Below, in pieces: positions 57,291-64,000 of a stretch of DNA of 64,000 nt. The position numbers and the translations under genes were made by a program. Positions within the stretch are counted from its first letter, which is position 1. Every line of letters starts with the position of its first letter. The notes beneath the pieces are model-generated. The model did no database searches and was not told the DNA's origin. It saw only the letters and a list, made by a program, of their open reading frames with translations. The stretch spans positions 558,001 through 622,000 of the forward strand of contig NW_024067782.1 of assembly GCF_009389715.1 (NCBI RefSeq), written 5' to 3'. The stretch comes from Phoenix dactylifera. Taxonomy: Eukaryota > Streptophyta > Magnoliopsida > Arecales > Arecaceae.

Positions 57291-57539
57291 TCCCCCGACT
57301 TAGCCCTAAAAAGGTCCTGCTTGTTTATTTGTTTTTGCTGCCGTTTTCTCTCCCAACTACGACTGAGTCTTTCCGGCGATATTCGGAGGTGATTTCTGGT
57401 GGTATCCAGAGACAACTCCCGGTGACCCCCTAGTAGGTTGTCTCCCACATTGGCTCGGAAGTCCTTTTCTCTGCTTCCCTCCCTTTTTGGTCATTCTTTT
57501 TTCCCTTTTTCCCTTCATTTTCCTTTTTCTTCTTCTGGG

Positions 57540-58032
57540 ATGGGTCTCGGTCCTGGTGAGGTTGGGTCTACCTTGATCGAGGAGGAACTGGATCTGGTCC
57601 GTTCCCGGTTCTTCTTCCGACCCGAGTTTCATCTCAAACTTGCAGGGTCGAAAGACCGGGTAACGAGACCTCCGCCAGGTCGGATCGGGGTGTACACTGA
57701 TGCACTCTGGGCCGGCCTGTGGTTCCCCCTCCATGAGTTCGTGAATGACTTGCTGGTGGAGTATCGACTCGTCCCAGCACAGCTCACTCCGAACTCGTGG
57801 AGGACTATTGTTGGGTTTGCGTCCCTCTGCCTTGCGCACGGGATCCTGACCTTGGTGAGTGTCTTCCGCCGGTGTTTCATGCTAAAAACAAACCCGGCGG
57901 ATGTAGAGTGGTTGTACTTTGCCTGGAGGAGCAGTATGTCGCTCTTCCGAGGTGCCCCTTCCTCTATTTATGAGTGGAAGGGGAGATTTTTCTTTCTTGC
58001 GTCCGAGCTCTCGTGGGGGTTCGACCCGAGGT
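57540..58032 (+). pseudogene. 5' part of a Tat-type antisense ORF (PF04195-like), fossil
   Basis: Starts MGLGPGEVGSTLIEEELD and runs through RIGVYTDALWAGLWFPLHEF and PNSWRTIVGFASLCLAHGIL to a truncated end at the right TRIM arm. This is the conserved N-terminal block of the putative gypsy-type transposon family. Truncated by the arm. Confidence 0.7.
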
Positions 58033-58081
58033 GGGGGCCCCCGGGTAAAACCGGCACGGAACCTTCCCGCTGGGGGGACTA

Positions 58082-58664
58082 TGTCGTGGGGGGGTGCCAA
58101 ACTTAGTCCTACATCGGCTAGTAGCGGGAAGGTTCTGTGCCTTATAAAGGAGGCGTAGTTCCTTTCCTCTCGAGGCGCCTTTTGAAGGGCAAAACCGTAC
58201 GGCGGGAAGGCGATCCCTGCTCTCGCCAAAGCGGACAATACCTCGGGAGGAACGCAGTCCTCTTTTTCTGCTAGCTCGGTTGGGACTGGGGCTGTTGTCG
58301 GGGTGAAAATCCCGCAACAGATGGTGCTTTCGTTGAGAGCGGTCCCCTTGCCACAGACTACCCTCCAGGACTGTGGGGGCCCCCGGGTAAAACCGGCACG
58401 GAACCTTCCCGCTGGGGGGGCTATGTCGTGGGGGGGGGGTGCCGAACTTAGTCCCACATCGGCTAGTAGCGGGAAGGTTCTGTGCCTTATAAAGGAGGCG
58501 TAGTTCCTTTCCTCTCGAGGCGCCTTTTGAAGGGCAAAACCATGCGGCGGGAAGGCGATCCCTGCTCTCGCGAAAGCGGACAATACCTCGGGAGGAACGC
58601 AGTCTTCTTTCTCTGCTAGCTCGGTTGGGACTGGGGCTGTTGCCGGGGTGAAAATCCTGCAACA
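58082..58664 (+). mobile_element. TRIM-type element, right arm (plus orientation)
   Basis: LTRs at 58082-58319 and 58424-58664 (TGTCGTGGG...CGCAACA), each with TTATAAAGG. Interior 58320-58423 starts GATGGTGCTTTCGTTGAGAGC and ends GCTGGGGGGGCTA. Very similar to the left arm, in inverse orientation. A partial interior precedes it from 58033. Confidence 0.85.
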
Positions 58665-61600
58665 AATGCCAATAAATATGTATATGTAACATATTGACGT
58701 AATAAAACACCTTCACAAATGTTTTAACGGCTGCTGAAATGTTGTTATGGCCATTATGTTGAAATTTTGTGAGGCATTAACACAAGCACTCAAGAATGGC
58801 CACCGTGGGTGTGGGTTTGAGCTGGCAAAGAGATATCCTATTTGATGAGAAATTATACCCTACACTACGTGCCTATAAGACTATGCATACAACCAATCCC
58901 AAGCATTTATTATTATGAACCTCATTCATCAAGCATTCATCTCGATGCACTACTATAGAAACAAGCAGCAGCTGTGATTGGCTTCATGCTTGACTATATG
59001 GTGCATATAATGTAAAAAATAGTTTCTCGAGTACACCACCGTGGTTGTGTTCTACTTCTTGACCCATCAATATCTCTCTATGTGTGTGCTATATAAATAG
59101 GCCAAATCTGTGAAGCCCTGCAGTGATATACAAAACTTATGACCAAGGAGAACTATTCTATCTTTAGAAGAAAAATAGTTCAATTAATTGCTGAGGCCTT
59201 CAAAGTCATGGGACGGCTTGCTATTATTCTTTCAGTCAGTTTAGGCGAAAGTGGTTGGATAGCTGTTGGAGCATGATCGTGGATTGTTTTAATCTATTGA
59301 TTCGTTCAAAAAACAAAGATATTGATCTCCTTTGAAAAAAATGAACATTAAAGCTCCTAAGATGATTTGGTTTAAAGAAAAATTTATTTGGAAATTGAGT
59401 AATTACTTAGTTCTCGCACTCCTCCATTCGAAGAGGTACCAAGTATAAAACTTAACAAGTATTTTTAAAAAAAATTAGATTTGGATAATTCTGTTGGATG
59501 GTCTTCATTCCATTTCATCCAAGAGAGATCGCAGAGTAACTAACGCTATATTCATTTTGCTACACAATTTTTTTAGCTATTTTATCTTTGTTTATTTTTT
59601 CCCCATCAGTTTTAAAGCTTAATAAATTCTATCAAACTTTTACTTTGAAAATATTTTGACATATATTAAAATACTGAAATTGGGAGATTGAAAATATTTT
59701 TTTTTCCCTCATGTCATTTGTTTAGGTGGGCACCCTAGACTGGCTCTTTGACTGATTTCAAAATGATAAAATTGTTTGAAATGCAACCATACTGATTTGC
59801 AATAAGTATATTTAAGAAAGCATTCTTGCAGTTTCAATATCCTAAACATGTCTTTGTCTATCTGTCACTTAAAAATGTTTTATTGATAGAAATCTGGCCA
59901 AAAGTTGCAAATGCAAACATGTAGCTAATGTGATATATTTATGTGTGACCTGCCACTAATTCAGCATGAATAATAGTTTAGACCATTGTACCGAAAGAAC
60001 AATAATTTATGGCTACTTCGAATTTTTGGTATTCAAATCTTTAAAGTATTTTAGTCGTCGATCGAGTCATTCTGTTAATTAGTCATGTAATCTACATGCT
60101 GGCTGAACTCCATGACATAAATAGTCAAGTTTTAGGGCCTGGTGTCAAACTATTGGCTTGGTGGCTCATCTCATATGACTAGATTTGAATCCATAACATA
60201 ATTTAAAGCAATATGAAGTTCATGAGTGGTGCACAACCTTTTTGCTTTTTATTTTATTTCTGCTTGCCAATTCATTTAAATCCAAATTTCAAACAATAAT
60301 TGATATAAAATACTCAACATCACTCTTTCATTAGTCAGGTATCTAATGGGCAGAGAGTGGCCAAATATTAATATCAGTTTTTAGTAGGTGATCAACCAAT
60401 GTATGCATGCAGTGCTGATTGAGGAGCTAAATCTTATAGCTAAGCCAAGGATTATACTATATTTTGATAAGGATTTGCTCCATGGCATAAACAATTTTAA
60501 ATACAGTGCAGCAGCCAACTTTCATTAACAATATTGGCGGTTCCTGGGTTCGACAAATTGCATGATATCAAACATCACCTTAGATTCGATGAAAATGACT
60601 CGATTTTTGGACTAACATGTTGCAAAGAATCTTGGAATGGATGGCTCAAACTCCAGGAGTCAAAACCATGGGGCCAACATTAGTATATGACAATAAAAGA
60701 GAGATTTCCTGATAGCTTTCGAGGAAATTCAGGTTGTTGAAGAAGATTTCTTCAGTCTATGGGAGAAGGAAAAGGCTCTCAAATGGTTTGCCCTTTTTTT
60801 TTTGATAATGCATGGTTAATTTTCTCCAAATCATTTGACTATGAAACATCATTAAAAGGACCCAAAAATACCACTCTCTAGTGCATAAACCTCTTGCGGG
60901 TACATAGAGGCCCCTAAAGTCCTCCATTTTGCTCTTTATGGCAGTAAAATGCTCATCTTTTTGGATGAACGAAGAAATCAAAGGAATGAAAGTTTGCTGA
61001 GAAGAAAGGATGGCAAAACTCTTTCTTAACCTTTTATATATTCTTTGTGCGCCTTGCTCACAGAATTTTAAACCTCTATCAAAGCTTTCTCATATTATCA
61101 CAAGCCATCTACGAGTTGGCCACCAGGCACCAGTGGACTCAGCTTGGGCCAATCATATTTAATTTTATTTTTTTGGGTGACAATCATATTTAGTATGCCT
61201 AAGTCGAGGCCGAAAAGAAAGCACATACTAAACCCCATCCATCAAATACAGAATGCAATTACTCATGAACCAAATGGGCCAGAAATTATATAATTGGTGA
61301 ATTAGGTAATAAACAAACACTCATGTAATTCTTGATCTTACTTTTTTAGATGAGAGACGGGTGATCTATGTATATTTGTCAAATATATAGATGAAGCCAC
61401 AACTACATAACAAATTCTTCCTCTACTTTCAGTCATGTGTGTTAACATGTTGAACTTTTCTCGGGCACTAATTAAGCCCTCTTCATTCAACCATGAATGA
61501 ATGAATTATTCATTCTTGCTCGGAGAATTACGGGATAAAAGGCAGCTCGTAGCTACATACATCTTCTTCCTTCAAATTTAATCAAGCATATACCACCTTT

Positions 61601-61892
61601 GCATGTGCATGCATCTTGGGCTGCATCCTTTGCATAAAAGAATAATTGATTTTTTTTTACAATATCGATTGTTGAATTGTACCGTATCTCAAAATACTCC
61701 AAACTTTATATTTATACAAACTTCGAAGAAATATTGAACAACCCAATGATGGATTCATGTAAAAGAACCTAAATTCTTATATCACGCAATAGATACGTCC
61801 TCTCCTATATTTGATGCATCAATCTTTTAGCTGCTCTAGATTAGCATGCCAAGACATGGACATTGATAATCCCTAGAACGTATAAGATTCGC
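58665..61892. other. AT-rich intergenic region, no gene seen
   Basis: A TATA-like GCTATATAAATAGGCC at about 59086-59101 is not followed by a usable frame. The short frame at 60757-60981 (minus) has no domain. Confidence 0.45.
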
Positions 61893-62275
61893 TTTTTTTT
61901 TTTTTTTTTTTGATCGAAGAGAGTATGCTATTCTTCAGTAAAGCCCATGCTCCAGTGCTGCACATCATGGCAATCCGTCTCCATGATCTGAAGCCTGTCC
62001 GAGTAAAGAGTCGTTGGAAACTTGTGCCTCTCGCCGAGTCCCGAGCTCAAGATACACAGAATCCATGGGCACCACCTGCGTAGATCCGCACACCGAAAGA
62101 GAGCCCACAGATCGGACATTTTTCCCTCGCTTTCCTAAAAAAAGCCAAATATTCCGCATCCAGAATCCGACAAAAAGCGTTACCATAATCGGCAGCCCGT
62201 TGACCGGTCGGTTTCTAATGTTGATCAAACGAGGGGCGGGAGTTCGAATCCCATCCATTTAATCCCACGCGACAT
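61893..62275 (-). mobile_element. Retroposon-like block with poly(A) tail (SINE or LINE end)
   Basis: A run of 19 T at 61893-61911 on the plus strand reads as a poly(A) tail on the minus strand. It adjoins about 360 bp of GC-richer sequence unlike its AT-rich surroundings. A tRNA-B-box-like GAGTTCGAATCCC occurs at about 62229-62243. No target duplication or matching A box was found, so the class is uncertain. Confidence 0.35.
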
Positions 62276-63186
62276 CCCGGTGCACTTATTGTGTTTCACG
62301 CATATAAATATTTATGCGGTCGCCTCTACAGGTTTTTTTTTTTTGGTTGTTTTCTCTGCACATAAACTAAAAATATAATCCATCCATCCATCTATGTGAA
62401 ATTTTTATCTATTTATATACTCCTTAAAATAAATAGTAAAAGTCATTGATCATACTCGTCTAACTGATCAACATACGCTAAAATGCTAAATTATATTATT
62501 TTTTATTTCTATTTCATGAAAAAATAATATTTTTTCAAGAAAAAAATTTCTATCCTATATCAAGCTCTTTCCATTTTTCTCATGCACTCTTTCTCCCTCT
62601 CATATCCAACTAAAGAGAGATTTTCTATTTCAATTTCTGCATCCTCTCTATCCATCTTAATTATTTGAGAAAAAAACTTCTAATTATTGAATCGTCTAAA
62701 CCTTTCTCTTCCCCAATTCTAACCTATCAAACGGATGCGTATGGTCAGTCAATTACATGTCACCATAAATATTTAATATTGCTAGAAAGAATTATGAAGT
62801 ACTTCATCTACTTATTATTGATTTGCTTGGTAATTGAATGTGAAAACTTCTTGAATATTTAAAAAAGCAATGATGTGTTTAAAAGGGTAATAAATAAGAA
62901 AATATTATTACTGGGTGAAATATTTTCAAATTAATGGATAAAGGAACTATGCCTTCGCATCAAAATTCAATAATAATATGGATAAATATTTAAAATTTAT
63001 CAAATAAGAATTAATTATAAAGTTCATTACTGTCATTGATATCCATGCTGGTTCTATTTAAAAAGGAAAAGAAATGATAACCATTTTTACAAAAAAAAGA
63101 CGAAAAAAAGAGGTGATAACCATGTCTAAAGGGTCCCATAAGCTACGATACATCAAGGCCGTTCATCAAGATACTCTTTCCATAGA
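62276..63186. other. AT-rich region downstream of the second ERF-VII gene
   Basis: No gene. T run at 62332-62344. The ERF 3' UTR should occupy the last few hundred bases. Confidence 0.45.
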
Positions 63187-63849
63187 TCAGATGAGGCGCA
63201 CGTCACCGCACCGCCCACCGTTTCCCCATCGGCTTCCGTTTCCCCGGCCCGGCACGTACGTCGACTCCACGGAATCCGTCGCCGACGAGACGGAGCACGA
63301 CGACGCGGGCGACGGCGACGACGCGAGGCTCTCCACCGCTGCCGCAGCTCGGGGCCTCTTGGCTATCGGGCAGATGGAGTGGGGGTCGGGGAAGTTGAGC
63401 CTGGCCTTGGCGCCGCGGATCTCGCGGGCGGCAGCGTCGTAGGCGCGGGCGGCCTCCTCGGGGGTGGCGAAGGTCCCCAGCCACACCCTCGCCCCCTTCC
63501 GCGGGTCCCGAATCTCCGCCGCCCACTTCCCCCACGGCCGTCGCCGGATTCCCCGGTACGCGTTCTTCCGCGGCCGCCGCAGCCTCGCCCCGGTCTTCCC
63601 GTCCTCCTGGGCCGCCAACACCGCCTTCTTCTCGCCCTCATCGCCGCCGCCTTAAAGTTCACCAAACAAGGTAACGGAAGTAAAAGAATCGATAAGATGG
63701 GCCGCGGGACATGTCATGGAGATGCAGGGGAGGAATAAGGTGGTACCTTGAATAAGATCAGATGGTTCCGACGGCCAGAGATCCGGCGCGGGGAGCTCGC
63801 GGCCGCCGTTGGCGGCGACAAACTTCGGTACGTCCGTTCCTCCGCACAT
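63187..63849 (-). CDS. Second group VII ethylene response factor with N-degron exon
   Basis: Exon 1 is 63747-63849 ([16 protein letters not shown] to SDLIQ, ending CAAG|GTACCA). A 96-nt intron ends TTTAAG. Exon 2 is 63187-63650. The joined frame is 188 residues. Met-Cys-Gly-Gly keeps the Cys2 N-degron, though TDVPKF departs from the usual AIIxD continuation. The AP2 domain lies at about 65-123 ([36 protein letters not shown]). The tail is Ser-rich and lacks the aromatic EELFW-type motif of the other copy. Without the first exon the frame has no ATG near the domain, which supports the two-exon model. Role as for other ERF-VIIs: oxygen-controlled activation of low-oxygen and ethylene-linked genes. 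Same strand and intron phase as the ERF at 46789-47516, so probably an old tandem duplicate. Confidence 0.9.
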
Positions 63850-63916
63850 CTTTCTTACCGGCTATGAGAGAAGGGGATGCCGTTTCAAGTGACTTCGGCC
63901 TGTCTCAGCTGCAGAG

Positions 63917-63925
63917 CTTTATAAA
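63917..63925 (-). promoter_or_regulatory. TATA box of the second ERF-VII gene
   Basis: TTTATAAAG on the minus strand, about 70 nt upstream of the ATG. Behind it lies a GA/CT microsatellite (about 63950-63989), a common feature of plant promoters. Confidence 0.65.
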
Positions 63926-63947
63926 GATTAAAGGAGGGGTTGGAGGG

Positions 63948-63949
<2 letters not shown>

Positions 63950-63989
<40 letters not shown>
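63950..63989. repeat. (CT)n microsatellite
   Basis: About 20 CT units in the upstream region of the second ERF-VII gene. Confidence 0.95.
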
Positions 63990-63992
<3 letters not shown>

Positions 63993-64000
63993 GAGTTATT

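Larger units (their letters stand above)
53294..58664. mobile_element. Composite: inverted tandem-TRIM arms around a permuted Tat-like fragment
   Basis: Left arm 53294-53894 and right arm 58033-58664 are inverted copies. Each arm is LTR, about 103-bp interior, LTR, then a partial interior. The outer ends are TGTTGCGGG and CCTGCAACA, and the 5-bp flanks AAAGC (53289-53293) and AATGC (58665-58669) differ at one base. The body (53895-58032) is one LTR (55932-56936) of the same family as at 48069, with the 3' part of an antisense ORF on its left and the 5' part on its right, the reverse of the normal order. Broken fossil structure; no pol. Confidence 0.8.

Noticed and set aside
59086-59101. GCTATATAAATAGGCC as a gene promoter
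   Set aside because: No usable reading frame follows within several hundred bases.
62224-62250. GAGTTCGAATCCC as a tRNA T-arm
   Set aside because: No A box or cloverleaf could be folded around it by eye, so no tRNA gene is called.
1-64000. CRISPR arrays, operons, ribosome binding sites and phage features
   Set aside because: The window is plant nuclear DNA; the regular repeats seen are satellites or LTR parts.

Overview
This is plant nuclear DNA: spliced genes with GT-AG introns, LINEs with a plant-type RNase H, CACTA and hAT DNA transposons, and Copia, Tat-like and TRIM LTR relics. The gene content and repeat style suggest a monocot, plausibly a palm. That is inference; no species marker was seen. 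About four fifths of the window is repeats and old intergenic DNA.

Host genes. The left edge holds the first exon of a soluble epoxide hydrolase (minus, 27-317). A whole single-exon subtilisin-like protease lies at 11148-13532 (minus), with a decayed partial copy at 17085-17915. A DUF1399/GRDP-type gene (plus, eight exons, 34340-45170) carries a Copia element in its 7.1 kb fourth intron and one extra G in exon 4 that breaks the frame. Two group VII ERF transcription factors (minus, 46789-47516 and 63187-63849) stand 16 kb apart in the same orientation. Each has a short first exon that encodes the Met-Cys oxygen-sensing N-terminus.

Transposable elements. A LINE with a fully open ORF2 covers about 1549-6940. 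From 15.4 to 31.2 kb there is a dense nest: a small Copia-like relic (15465-16995); a non-coding LTR element whose LTR-like copies lie at about 17.92 and 22.25 kb; a CACTA element (19592-21986) inside it that carries exon pieces of at least three unrelated host genes; a 5'-truncated LINE (22602-24684) splitting the second LTR; a 1.14 kb hAT (23300-24438) inside that LINE; a LINE ORF1 fragment (24812-26038); and a 5.1 kb hAT with a decayed transposase gene (26047-31164). Between the two ERF genes sit a Tat-like Gypsy element without pol (48069-51903) and a 5.37 kb composite (53294-58664). The composite has inverted arms made of tandem TRIM units, and its body is a circularly permuted piece of a related element.

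Most interesting structures: the gene-capturing CACTA, the inverted-TRIM composite, the ERF-VII pair with their N-degron exons, and the GRDP gene with its intronic Copia and exon 4 frame break. All product calls come from remembered family sequence features; no database search was run.
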